Below are positions 1 to 10,386 of a stretch of 20,221 nt of DNA, piece after piece. This DNA comes from Lobulomyces angularis (lineage: Eukaryota > Chytridiomycota > Chytridiomycetes > Lobulomycetales > Lobulomycetaceae). Location: positions 1 through 20,221 of the forward strand of contig JADHYX010000396.1 of the NCBI GenBank assembly GCA_027604685.1, given 5' to 3'. Both the position numbers and the translations under genes were made by a program. Position 1 is the stretch's first letter. The number at the start of each line of letters is the position of its first letter. Below the pieces are notes generated by a model. It saw only the letters and a list, made by a program, of their open reading frames with translations, did not search any database and was not told where the DNA came from.

Positions 1-60
1 TTTTTCTATTTGTTTTTTTTTTTTATATATTTTTAAAATACATATATTTTATTTTATTAC

Positions 61-648
61 CTTTAACAAAATTTTCATGATTCAATGTAGGTTGAATAGA
101 CTGCAACTGAGCAGAAAAAGTGCTAGTATCTGGTAAAGTACTATTTAATAACGCGTTATTTGGATAAGTAGGGAAAAGTAACGAAGATTCATTGGTTATG
201 GTAGGTAAATGGTATAATAACTTAATGTGTTCGATGTCACTTTGCAGATCATTTTTTTTTTGCAATGTTTTTTTTTCGATTGATGGAGAGTTACAGTTGT
301 TATTATATACTTGGCTTAAAATTGAAGAATTTAAAAGTAGATTGTTAATTTCCATATTTTGTTGACCTTGCTCAAAAAAAAGGTTTTGTTCAATTTTTTG
401 TCCCCTTAGTTTTTTTGGTTTGTATTCACAGTAGTAGTGTGTTGAACAGTTCATACATGGTGATTTTCCATCACATTTTTTTTTTCGACTTCTAATTAAT
501 GGTAAAAAAATATATGTATTAATTTTATATTATCGTTTTATTTTAATTTTCTTTTTTATTAAAATTTTTTTTGTTTTTTTTAATACCTACACCTTTCGCA
601 AGCGTGTGATATAATTTTTCTTTTTCCATTACCGTTATTACTAATCAT
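61..648 (-). CDS. Zn2Cys6 fungal transcription factor, 5' part (partial, continues past left edge)
   Basis: A DNA-binding regulator of the Gal4-type zinc binuclear cluster family, expected in the nucleus. Exon 1 is 648-587, starting at an ATG preceded by AT-rich sequence. Exon 2 is 491 down to about 61, where a GTAATA donor follows, so the gene continues off the window. The 95-nt intron (492-586, GTATTA..TTAG) falls inside the zinc cluster. Splicing joins CERC to RSRKKKCDGKSPCMNC and a final CEY. This gives the spacing C-x2-C-x6-C-x5-C-x2-C-x5-C, with the basic RSRKKK stretch between Cys 2 and Cys 3; the first loop and last gap match the family closely. After the finger comes a short basic linker (KPKKLRGQK) and then Asn/Ser-rich, low-complexity sequence. 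No middle homology domain is visible here, so the target genes cannot be guessed. The family call is firm; the 3' structure is unknown. Confidence 0.88.
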
Positions 649-980
649 TGTATTTCCTTTATTATTTATTTTTTATTATTTTCTTTTTAATTTAAAAAAA
701 TAAAATTTTTTTTTAAAGTTTCTTTCTTCCTTGGCTATATAACAAAAATATTTCTTTTTTTTTAAAGTTTCTTTCTTTCTTGGCTATATAACAAAAATAT
801 TTCTTTTTTTTTTTTTTTATATAATAAAAACACATTTATAAATATAATTTTTTTTTTATTTTTTTTAAGCTTAAAATTTTTTTTTTTTGGATACAAGAGA
901 TTACTTTTTTTTCTTTTTATTTTTTTTTGTTTAAAAATTTCTTTTTTTTTATTATATTATTTTTTTTTTTGCTGAGTCAT
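649..980. other. AT-rich spacer with T tracts
   Basis: Spacer upstream of the Zn2Cys6 gene. It consists almost entirely of T-runs and short A/T words, and contains the 49-bp tandem duplication listed separately. I see no coding frame or RNA gene. Confidence 0.6.
706..803. repeat. Tandem duplication, two copies, period 49 bp
   Basis: Two adjacent copies share the core AAAGTTTCTTTCT followed by TTGGCTATATAACAAAAAT and a T tract. The first AAAG is at 715-718 and the second at 764-767, which gives the 49-bp period. The only difference I see in the core is CTTCC versus CTTTC. The duplication sits about 60-160 bp upstream of the start codon of the minus-strand zinc-cluster gene, so it could lie in its 5' untranslated or promoter region. 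It may equally be a neutral slippage product. Confidence 0.85.
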
Positions 981-1370
981 TTAATGTTATTTATATGGAA
1001 AAGCATATACTTATTTTCCAGACACATTGCTTCTACTGAGATAATTTCAGGAAAATGACACAGATTTGGTAAGTTCTTTCCATGTCACCGCAAAAAAACT
1101 AGAAAGTATTACTTGGGAAATATAGTATATGTAGTAGGGTTTGCAGCAGGCAGGTGGAAACTGCTTATTAGGTTGGCTGACTTGGTATCAAAAAAATTTC
1201 ATCTCAAAAGCTTGTTTGATCCGGACAATAACTGCACCATAACGGGTACTAAGACACATCTACAGCATGAGCCTGTTTTCATTTTAAGTCAAATGGAAAA
1301 AAATACTGTCTCCAAACTTATTTTTCAAAAAACAACAAACTTAATAAAAAATTGAAGAATTAAATGTCAA
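981..1370 (+). other. GC-richer stretch with an unassigned open frame (possible gene relic)
   Basis: This stretch is clearly less AT-rich than the spacer on both sides. It carries an 80-codon open frame (1113-1355) that has no ATG at its 5' end. The frame includes GFAAGRWKLLIRLADLV and a mixed, non-low-complexity composition. A consensus-like donor GTAAG at about 1069 and an acceptor CTAG at about 1102 lie just upstream. Joining across them in the frame of this ORF gives a stop codon. I do not recognise the product. It could be an exon of a decayed gene or chance. Confidence 0.2.
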
Positions 1371-1980
1371 TTCAAAAATTGTTGTTGCCAAGTAAAAAAA
1401 AGTAAATAATGTATTAATAATTTTAAATTCAATAAAAAAATACCTGTTTTATTCTTCTTAAAAAAAGAACTCATATTTTTGAAAATTTTAACTATGTACA
1501 GTTATTTTTTTTTTTTTTTTTTTTTAAAATAATATCCTATTACATATAATTAATTTTTTTTTTTTTATAATATCCTTAAATTCAATACTCAATAATATTG
1601 GTATACTTTTTATTTTATTTTATAGTTATAGCAATTTTATTTTTCTCAACTCTTATTTTTTCACTTTTTTTTTTTTAATTTTTAATTTACTAGAAAAGTA
1701 TCAACAATAAAAAAAAAAACTGCTTTCAATATTTTGTATTCAACGAAAGTTAATAATTAAAAAAGCATTGTCAAAAAATAAAAGGTTGGTTTGGCACCAT
1801 TTCCGTTTCGAATATATTCTATTGAAAAAAAATCCAACTTTTATAGAATTAATTGCTAATGCTTCCGATTTGAACCGAAAAAAAAAAAAAAAAAAAAATT
1901 GAAAAATTAGGACTTTTTTTTTTTTTGATCACTCCTTTTTTTTTTTTAAAAGAATACAATTTTAGTTTTATAAACAAGTT
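1371..1980. other. AT-rich spacer with long homopolymers
   Basis: No gene is visible. A run of 21 T lies at about 1505-1525 and a run of 21 A at about 1878-1898, with several shorter runs. Such tracts mark the spacers of this genome and are prone to length errors in sequencing. Confidence 0.6.
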
Positions 1981-2398
1981 TCATATAAAATGCAAAAGTA
2001 TCAGGTGCCCTACATCAAAACTACATCTCCGCGCTATTTCTCCGCATATCATGTCTTAAGTATATTTTATAATTTGATATAATTTATAGGAATCCAAGAG
2101 GTGAATGAAGGTGGAGGTAGTATGATTCGCAAAATGAATTTGAAGATGAAAATTTCATACCAAAAAAAATTAATTTTTTTTAAAAAGAGTTGAAGGGTTG
2201 CTTTTCTGACATTACATTTTTTACAAATTTTTCTTTATAATTTTAGTTTCCGCAAAAAGGTTAGGTGGTGAGAATTCTATGGTATTCCAAGATTTAAAGG
2301 AAAAATCAATTCAACTTTGAACCTGCGTATATTCGAATTGTTGCCGTTAAAAATTTCAAACCTGGTTAAGTGGTTTAGTTCCAAAATTATCACTGCTT

Positions 2399-2423
2399 AT
2401 TAGTTTCCCTCTAGGAAACTAAT
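2399..2423. repeat. Perfect 10-bp inverted repeat (hairpin)
   Basis: ATTAGTTTCC (2399-2408), a 5-nt loop CTCTA, then the exact complement GGAAACTAAT (2414-2423). It stands inside the gene-free GC-richer region. No T-run or gene end gives it an obvious role. Confidence 0.8.
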
Positions 2424-3174
2424 GTGCTCTTTATTGGGTGCTTGAAATCCTTAAATTCAGATAGTCCACAATTATAGTACACTTGGTTTCGGAATGCAAC
2501 AAATCTTGTACAATAACCGTATTATTTCTGCATGGCTTAGGATTTCACGATTCACTCAGTATGATACTCTTCTGCTTTTTGAAACTATTATTACCAATAG
2601 AAATCATATCTTTAGGAACTAAATTATTATTGAAAATCCTTTTCCCTTTGTTGTTACTTTATCCTCAGGTGGTTTATCTATTTGAGTCGTATTATTCCCT
2701 CAACGATATTGTGCTTCCGTCACCAAATTTTAGAACAGATTTTGCTTTCTTTTAATAATCTTTTCTAAATAATCTACCAGCATTAAATTCAGATTTTCCC
2801 ACTGCAGCTAGTTAAAGAAGTTTCTTATTCAAAAATCATCTTCGTTGCAATTTTCTCTCGAAACAGAACAGTCATTAACAAGCACTCAACCTTTATATCC
2901 GTCTTGGCTTTCTTTGTGTGTGCATCTTATTTTTTAAACCACCTGAACCTAATTAGTATAGTAGATCTCTCTTAATTTCTTAAATGGATCGATTACTACA
3001 AATAGTTCCCCTAAATTTTGTTAAAAACTAGTTGTGTCAAATAATACTTTGCTACTGTTATGCGAATTATTAATTCTTCTCCTAGGCTGTGGACCTGTAG
3101 AGACAATGGAAACAGATTCCGTTCGGATCATTCCAGTAAATCGCTTTACACTCATGTGACTAATGGTAAAAATT

Positions 3175-3254
3175 TAGGCGCTGTAGGCGTGGTTTCAAAT
3201 TCATTGACGCCTACTCCACGCCGAACTAGAAAATTTCTGGCGCTCATAGGCGCG
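3175..3254. repeat. CGCC/GGCG-rich island with overlapping inverted repeats
   Basis: An unusual GC-rich patch. GTAGGCGT (3183-3190) pairs with ACGCCTAC (3207-3214). GGCGTGG (3186-3192) pairs with CCACGCC (3216-3222). The two stems overlap, so only one can form at a time. A related direct repeat, GGCGCT then AGGCG, occurs at 3177-3189 and 3239-3252. No protein or RNA family is recognised. Confidence 0.6.
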
Positions 3255-3420
3255 TTTTATTTTGCTGTATACACGGAAGCAGTATTGTTTCATGGTTTAC
3301 TAGGGGTTTGCACAATTCAATTACAGTCTACAACGAAATTTGCATTCTTTTTATTTTTTTTACAAAAATTTCTTAACAATTAGAAAGGTGAAATTTTGTA
3401 TGGCAAATGCGACTGCTGGA

Positions 3421-4077
3421 TCAATGAAAAAAATTAAAATCTAAAAAAAAAAAAAGTATTAAAATTTTTTGAAAATATGCAAACAGTTAAAAAAAAAAAA
3501 AAATTTAAAAAAGTTAATGTGCCCAAATGCGCATTGACATTAGTTTCGAAATCTTTGTTGGTGAACAACTGGAAAGTAAAATTAAAATCATATGAAAGAT
3601 AATGGTAAAATTTCTTGTTTGCAGCAGAATATCATTTAGCATTAAGTGTTTAATGAACATTGTTGGCAAAACATTGCCATTACATGAAAGCTTCATTGTC
3701 GAATACAGTTACAAAGATTATTTTGATAAGTTTTTAAAACAAAAAATGGCGACTCTCACTTTCAATTAAATATCATTGTCCTTGCCCTTTTACTGGAAGG
3801 AAAATATAGGGGAAAACAAAACTAGTTGAATCTGCTTAACACAAATTGTGCAATCCTTTTTAAGAAAAGAAAAATATGTATTAATTTACAATTTCTAACA
3901 TAAATATAATCTCTTTATCCCCCAAAATTATATTTCATTTAAGAAAAAAAAAAAAATTGAACGCAAAAACAGTTATGAAATAAATTAAAAAAAATCAAAT
4001 TAAATTTTTTTTTTATTTAAAATTTATTTACATAACAAATATGTACAAAAAGAAAAAAGAAAAGTAAATTATCTGCT
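3421..4077. other. Spacer downstream of the carboxypeptidase gene
   Basis: Mostly AT-rich with A tracts. A 60-codon minus-strand frame at 3514-3696 begins with ATG but has no recognisable domain and is not supported by splice signals. The part next to 4077 should hold the 3' untranslated region of the minus-strand carboxypeptidase. Confidence 0.4.
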
Positions 4078-5885
4078 CTATTCATTTTTGGGAATATGAT
4101 TGTCATTGATAAATTTTAGGAAATACTTCACTGCTTCAAAAACTTCTTCACCAGTTGGAATGATTTGTTCTTTTGGTAAAAGGAATCCATAGCCAAACCA
4201 TCCCTTATCACGTAGTTCTACAGTAAGAATGAGGAGTTAAAAAAAAAAATAAAATAAAATTTCTATAAACAACTCCTTTGACTGTTACCCATTGTAAACC
4301 CAATCATTCCCGCTTTACTCCCAAACCAATCATCACTACTTCCCCCTGCTGGGTATAAATCGGCTGATTTTTGGCTGGTGTATCCTTGTCCTGACTTTCT
4401 ATAGAAATGAAAAAATGGTTACACACTAGTAATTAAATTTTCTTTCTTTACCTTTTTATTGAATTTTTCATCCCTTCACCTAAAATGTTTAAGATTTTTT
4501 CGTTTTTTGAATCTTTCGAAGACCAGCCTAATCAAAACAAAATTTGTTTTTATTGTAAAAAACAAGGGAAAAAAAAAATAACATCTTACCCCAGTTCCTT
4601 AGGATCAACTGACCATAAGACTATTCAACTCATGTAAAAAAAATAAATTTAAACATTAAACAAATACATGAAAATCGATAGCAGCATATCTATTTTCAAC
4701 AGACAGAATAAAATTGGAAACCGCAAGGGTTTCCGACTCCGAAAACGGTTTCGTACCCTGGTAGGTATCTGATAAAACAAGGTAAGTGAAACGCCGAAAA
4801 AAAATTATCTAAAGCATTTACCAGAGCTAGGATTTGTGCTACTGCCAACCTTTCCCCAATGGTCATCCCAGTTTCTATTCAAATCTACTCCGAAAGAGTT
4901 TGAATTTTCATTTTTTCTTCTATTTTTTCTCCATAAACGAGCTTTAGTTGCAGTATAAATATAGCCATCTGGATTCATGGTTGGAATAAAAAAAATATCG
5001 TAATAATTTAAAAAATTATTTTTATTGTCTTTTTCAGTCAAAAATTTTTGAATTAAATATAAGACAGTAGCTGGACCAATCTACCACAAAATTTTAAATT
5101 AGGAAAAAAAAAATTTGCAAGTAAATTGCTTGAACTTTAAAAAATAATTTTTTTGAGAACTAAAAAATAAATTATACCCATTCTCTTGCGTGCTGTCCAG
5201 ATATAAAAAAAATTGACTTTTTTTTAATATTTTGTGTAAAATTTTTATTAGTCAATTGTAATACTGGTATATCCCTTCCTTCGTAACTTTTGCCAATTGA
5301 CTTTATTAAGTGAGCTTTATAGGGATATTCTTTTGACCATGATTCCAATTTATGTACAATATTGTCATAGTTCTAAATTGGAAATTTTTTGCAAGATTCA
5401 AAAGTGGAATATAAATAAAAGTTTACTTGATAGTTTTTAAAAAAATCGGTATCAGCTAGACTTTCAAATATCTGCATCTCCATTTTAGATTGTACCAAAA
5501 GTTCTTCCACGTTTTCGATAAGTGTGTAACACGCGCTACTGCTTTCACCTGGTGTTAAGTAATAATCTAAAATGTTCAAAGCTAATTTTACATTTTCTTC
5601 TTCAGATCTTGACTTTACAAAAATATCAATTGTAGAATTGATGGAATAATTCTCACTCCAAATATCTAAAAAAAATATAAAAAAAAAAATCGTTCACAGT
5701 AAAAGCTGAAAATTACCTAATTCTGTCATTAATTTTAAAGATTCTAAAGAATTTTTTCCAAAAACTGAACAACGTAAAACTTTTTGGTAAAAATTTTCGG
5801 AAATAAACCATTTTTGTTGTTTAATAAAAGTATACAGTAGACCGTAAAATATTAGCACATTAAGTATTAAAAAATGCTTTTTCAT
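4078..5885 (-). CDS. Metallocarboxypeptidase precursor, M14A family, carboxypeptidase B-like specificity residue
   Basis: A secreted zinc exopeptidase that removes C-terminal residues from peptides. Nine exons: 5885-5717, 5665-5427, 5372-5178, 5080-4822, 4768-4668, 4620-4590, 4527-4452, 4398-4289 and 4217-4078. They total 1320 nt, or 439 residues, a normal prepro-carboxypeptidase length. Residues 1-24 form a hydrophobic signal peptide or anchor. An M14 propeptide follows to about residue 115. Zinc ligands are His197 and Glu200 (HAREW) and His321 (DFHSYGQ). Substrate-binding residues are Arg252 (LWRKNRR) and Asn269-Arg270 (GVDLNRNWD). Tyr372 matches Tyr248 of bovine carboxypeptidase A, and the catalytic base is Glu394 (ELRD). 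Position 255 of the bovine enzyme corresponds to Asp379 (SSDDW). In the animal enzymes Asp there means preference for Lys/Arg ends. All catalytic residues are present, so the enzyme should be active. The gene diverges from the mL38 gene. Confidence 0.93.
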
Positions 5886-6186
5886 GTTTTTGTTTTTTCT
5901 TATATTATTTTATAGCGATGAACTAAATCTGAAAGTTTTGAAAAAGAATTTATTGCAAAGAATTTTTCCTAAATTGTTGTAAAATGTCTTAATAATGTTT
6001 TTAACATTAAACTTGATTAGGGTATAAATTTAACCCTATTTTACAATAACAGATTGATCTTTATTTTATTCTTGTGTATTAAAAGTAAAAGAATTTTAAG
6101 TGCTGGTACTTAAGCATTCAATTATAAAACGAAGAACTTTAAGAATTTTATAGAAAAAAAAATTTATTTACTTTTTAAAGAAAAGG
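5886..6186. promoter_or_regulatory. Shared intergenic region between divergent carboxypeptidase and mL38 genes
   Basis: A spacer of about 300 bp between two start codons pointing away from each other, so both promoters must lie here or overlap it. It is AT-rich without the longest homopolymers seen elsewhere. I can point to no specific factor site. Confidence 0.5.
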
Positions 6187-8082
6187 ATGTTAAAGTCAAA
6201 AAACGCCAAAAAAATTCTTCAATCTCAGAATAAACCTAACTTGGATTATTTATGCCCTACAAGATTGCAAACTAGAGTGAACTGTCTTCCATACGAAAAA
6301 CCTGCATACAATAATACTACATTCAACGAAGCTGTTAAAGCTTTACAAAGCTTCACAAAGGTGAATAACATTACTGACCAAGTATACTTGGATTTTGCTA
6401 ACTTTGAAGAGCATTATAAGTTTCATGCAGGAAAAGGTAATTTTTTTTGCAAATTACATTCACCATTTTGTTAATGATCTAGTTGAAAATGGATCAAATG
6501 AAACCTTTAAAAAAATGGAAGAATTGCGCTGGAAAAATATAATTGCACCCAAAATATTAAAATTTTCAAAAGAATACAAAATTTTTGAGCACATTTTTCC
6601 AAAGAAATTTAAAACCAAGGTACAATTAACTTGTAATTGGCAATATACCAAGTGGCTAGGAATGTACGGCCATGATGTTCCACCTAATTGGTGTCTTTAT
6701 TCACCTACCGTGAATATTGTTACCAACAGTCCCAAAGAAAAGTTATACACATTAATGATGACTGATTTAGGTAATACGAAAATTTTTTTAAATATAAATT
6801 ATTTTTTCCTCCATTTTATTAAATTAATTATAATAAAACAGATCGACCAAATCCTAAAGATGGCATTTTGGAAGAATGGTGTCATTGGAAAATGTAATAA
6901 TATATATTTTAATTGAATTTGTTTTTTAATATCATTACAGTGTAAACATTCCCGTAAAAGAAAGATTGGAAATCAGAGGCGGTGAATCTGTTTTTTTGAA
7001 ATCAAACCCTGATAATGTAAACTGTTTTAACTTGCAAACGAGGTTTCCTTTTCGGCCAAATCAAGAAAAGAGGAAGCAGGTTGGTGATACCATATTCCCA
7101 TATATCCCACCACATCCAGCTCATAGTAATCCTAGATTGACAAGAAGATATTTATTTACTTTAATTGAGCAAAAGGAATTGATTGATGTTGAAAAATATA
7201 AGAATGATTTAAAATTACAATCAGTGAAAGAATATAAAAAAAAAAATACAGTTGAGGAATTGAAGGAAATGGAACACGTAGAAAGAGGTTTATTTTTACC
7301 TACTTGGAAATATGTGACGGAAACAAAATCAAAAGTAGTTTCAAATTTTTTTATTTGTTTTTATAATTTTTCTATTAGATTGCCAGTTATGGGTTTATTA
7401 GATCAAGCTGGAATATCATGACTCCAATTATATATAAGTCATTAGGTATAAAAAAAAAAAAAAAAAAATAGCAGTTTAGTGTATTTCTTTTGTAGGCTTA
7501 CATGAACCAGTATACGGAGAACTACCAAAAGCTTCACCGAAAGTTTTCATTGATAGAATTCAGGAATCCATGAAACACATTAAATTAAAAAATTCAGTGT
7601 TGAAGGGGGATAAAGATGAAGCAACAGGAAAAAATAATGAAGAACTTTCTTTGATAAGAAGTGTTATCAACTCTGCATCAACGCCTTATCCTTTAGTCCT
7701 ATCACGTGACGTACTTTCGCAAGCACCAGTAACAACAAAATTTGTTGATTTGATTAACCTTGGAAGAAAAAATACCATTCCAGCTATTGTGAAACCCTCA
7801 AAAGCCTTAAAGACAAGTTTAAAAAAACAATTGGAATTAAAAAAGATGAAAGAACTATCGCTACAAAAGCAAAGTAAAAAAGAAGGAAAAAAAATTGAAG
7901 AATTAGAATTGGAGGAAAAAGAAAAAATTCAAAAATGGAGAAGTAACGTAAAAGTTCCTAGAATGACTTCGGTTGGAGCTGTGGGTCTCGCTAAATCATC
8001 CGAACTGCAGATAAAAAATAATGTTGTTGGTCCTATTATGAAGAAAGTCCTGTTTGAAAATGACAGATTTAGAAACGTTTAA
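6187..8082 (+). CDS. Mitochondrial large-subunit ribosomal protein mL38 (MRPL35/MRPL38), PEBP-like, with long C-terminal extension
   Basis: A structural protein of the mitochondrial large ribosomal subunit, built on a phosphatidylethanolamine-binding (PEBP) fold. Six exons: 6187-6436, 6483-6770, 6842-6893, 6941-7334, 7379-7445 and 7496-8082. They total 1638 nt, or 545 residues. The PEBP-like part spans about residues 130-330, with YTLMMTDLDRPNPKDG, HWKIVNIP, GGES and the strongly conserved IPPHPAHSNPRLTRRYLFTL. The conserved end motif, IYKSLGLHEPVYGE, is followed by about 185 further residues. These are rich in Lys and Glu, with a likely coiled coil (KKQLELKKMKELSLQK to EELELEEKEKIQKW). Yeast and human mL38 end near the HEPxYG motif, so this tail is unusual. 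The N-terminus is Lys-rich but not a clear targeting peptide, and a short upstream exon cannot be excluded. Confidence 0.9.
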
Positions 8083-8329
8083 AGAATTAATTTTTTTTTT
8101 AATAGATATATTTAATTGTTTTTATTTTAATTTTAATTTTGTATGAATCATATTTTTTTAATATAAAAAATAATTGCAGAATTATATCTTTTAACATTCA
8201 AAGAAAAGAAAAAGAAAAGATTTTTTTTGTTTCGATATTTTAATTTTTTTTTGAAGAAAATTACATTTAAAAATTCAAAAAGATATTTTAAATAAAGAGT
8301 GAAACGGAAATTTAACGAAGTTCAAAGAT
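8083..8329. other. Spacer between mL38 and ATP11 genes
   Basis: About 250 bp of AT-rich DNA with an AAAGAAAAGA-type purine stretch near 8200. It must carry the mL38 3' end and the ATP11 promoter. No distinct site is visible. Confidence 0.4.
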
Positions 8330-9498
8330 ATGTCGAAATTAATGATCAAAAGATTTTTTGCATCAATAAGATCAGGTAACATAAAAATTTACCTCTTTTT
8401 TTATATTTAAGAACTTTAGTTGAACCTAAAACGAGTCTTTTTAAGCCGATCATATCAGTTTTCGAAACCAATCAAATTTTGGAAAGCTCACTTAAAAAGC
8501 TGAGTGAATTTGATGATTTTAATATTCCAAATAGTGAAAAACAATTTGATGGTTTAAAGTAATAAAAAAAAATTAATAATAGAAAAAAAAATCATATTAA
8601 AAAGATATATTTTTTATTTTTAGTGCTCAGAATTCAAAAACTGATGAATTTAATTTACAAGAGAGTTTAAAAACAAAAAAAGAAAAACAATTTGACTCTA
8701 ACACAACAAATAAAAAAACTAAATATAATTTAAAAAAAAAAAATGTTGAAAAAACTTACTTTTTAAAAAAACTAAATAAAAAAAAAAAATTTAAAAGTAG
8801 TCTAGAATTAATTTTAAATAATCTGAAAAATTTAAACTCAAAAGATGGTATAGAGTCAATGTGGAATCAATTTCATGACACCAGGAGAGGGTTTTTGTCA
8901 AGTTCGTTTGATAGCAACTTTTTTGATACGTTGAGTACAAGAAGTAAATCTTTTCCAACAGTTTGTTCATAATTTTTTTTTTTTTATAAATTAAAAAAAT
9001 TATTATATAGTTTGTCATTCCTTTACGTAAAGGTGGTGAGTATGATTTCTACTTTTTACACTTTAAAGAAAATCGGGTATTTTATTTCAAGTTACTGGAA
9101 CCAAAAGGTATATTTATTTTCTTAAAGTAACTTTTTATATACATTATTTAAATTTTATTTTGGAAAAAAATTAAAGATAAATCCAAAGCTTGCCTTGTGG
9201 TAACCTACTTTACAGACTTGAAAGATTCAAAAGGAGTAATTCTTATACAAGGAAAAATTGATTGTGATAAAAACAATGGATTACAAAAGTTAAAGCTGCA
9301 TGAAGCTAGAGAATTGATTAATCAGATGCAGAATTTTTATGTTACTGGTAAAATTAGATTGTAATTATTTTTTTCAGATATTTTTGTTTTTTTTTAGGTG
9401 ATGAAAAAAAATTTAAATTACTGGAGAAATTTAATAAATCTTTTGATGACTTTGACTACCAGGAACTAATCGCCGAGACTCAGCAATTAAGAATTTAA
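8330..9498 (+). CDS. ATP11: F1-ATPase assembly chaperone ATP11 (ATPAF1 family)
   Basis: A mitochondrial matrix chaperone that binds the F1 beta subunit before it joins the alpha subunit in ATP synthase assembly. Six exons: 8330-8375, 8420-8558, 8624-8960, 9011-9107, 9177-9347 and 9398-9498. They total 891 nt, or 296 residues. The start MSKLMIKRFFASIRS is a typical basic, Ser-rich mitochondrial presequence. A Lys/Asn-rich linker (about residues 60-110) leads to the ATP11 domain. That domain shows MWNQFHDTRRG, SKSFPTFVIPLRKGGEYDF, VTYFTDLKDSKGVILIQG and ALINQ-like EARELINQMQNFY. Intron 1 uses the second of two nearby acceptors, because the first would bring a stop into frame. Intron 3 has a less usual GTTTGT donor. 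The C-terminal tail DDFDYQELIAETQ is acidic. Length and domain order fit the family. Confidence 0.92.
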
Positions 9499-10386
9499 TG
9501 TAGAAGTAGATAAATCCAAAGAAAATTTTTCATTCTACAACCAAAAATTCTATATGTTTTTTTTTTTTATTCTAAGAACGAAAAAATAAATTCGCAATTT
9601 TACTATAATTACCACATAATAATAATTTGGATTAAAATGAAATGTAGTATTCCTTAATAGTATATTCATCTTAATAATAATATGGTTGTAAGGACTTCAA
9701 CGATATATTGACTTGTTCATCTATCTAATACTCACTTATTCACCTATATTAACACAACCTATCTAATACTCAGTCATTAACAGATATTCCTTCATTTACT
9801 TGTCCAATATTCACTCGTTCATCCCTTTCCCAGTTCCCATTTTTTCGCCTAACTTGTTACATAACGATATTATAACTCCAACACTACTATGAATATCTTC
9901 TATTGAGAACACATTGCTATAACCTATCCTTAAAACTACTTCTGAAATAAAATATTAGAAATTGAAATTAAATGAATGTTACTTAAAATATCTTTGCACA
10001 AATAGTAAGAATCTTTTGCTATGCTAGGTACACATGTATCAGTGTAAGTTTACTTTTATTTAAATTCTTATTGACTTATGTTACTATTGAACTAGAGTTT
10101 CTACTAGAGTGAAAACAAGCATTCATGTGCGAATTTAGTGGGTTTGGAAGGTGAATGTCTTAATTTTTATTAGAGCTATAGAGTTAAAAACATCTTTTAA
10201 AAGTAAATAGAATTATATTATCTCAAACAATGAATTTTCAGTTCTTGCTATAAAATATTTTGATAACAATAAACTCAAAATTAAAAAGGAAAAATTAATA
10301 ATTGAAAAATAATAAGTATAATTTAATAGAAAAATATATTTTAAAATTTATATCTACATTAAAATCTAAAATCCTGTATATAAGAA
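9499..10386. other. Convergent intergenic region, no gene seen
   Basis: About 890 bp between the ends of ATP11 (plus) and the DUF3455 gene (minus). The stretch 9700-9850 has repeated short words of CATC/CTATC/ACTCA type. Two copies of CTATCTAATACTCA lie at 9721-9734 and 9759-9772, 38 bp apart. No long open frame exists on either strand. The region presumably holds two 3' untranslated regions. Confidence 0.55.

Larger units (their letters stand above)
1981..3420. other. Gene-free, GC-richer region, probably decayed coding or mobile-element DNA
   Basis: About 1.4 kb with base composition closer to the genes than to the spacers, but no intact gene. Several frames give coding-looking fragments of 30-107 codons: a short ATG frame at about 1989 with an apparent intron to 2090, a hydrophobic 90-codon frame at 2483-2755 and a 107-codon frame at 3060-3383. 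These are interrupted by stops and do not join through convincing splice sites. None of the fragments matches a family I know. The region holds a perfect hairpin (2399-2423) and a CGCC-rich island (3175-3254). A worn-out transposable element or pseudogene is the best guess; a structured non-coding RNA is a weaker alternative. Confidence 0.3.

Noticed and set aside
3183..3222. Possible tRNA-like or SINE promoter boxes in the CGCC island
   Set aside because: GGTTTCAAATTC resembles a B box but has an extra T and wrong spacing to any A-box-like sequence, and no cloverleaf can be drawn. No tRNA was seen elsewhere in the window.
6395..6916. Plus-strand 173-codon frame at mL38 exon 2
   Set aside because: It is exon 2 of mL38 read through both flanking introns; splice sites and the PEBP pattern place the true boundaries at 6483 and 6770.
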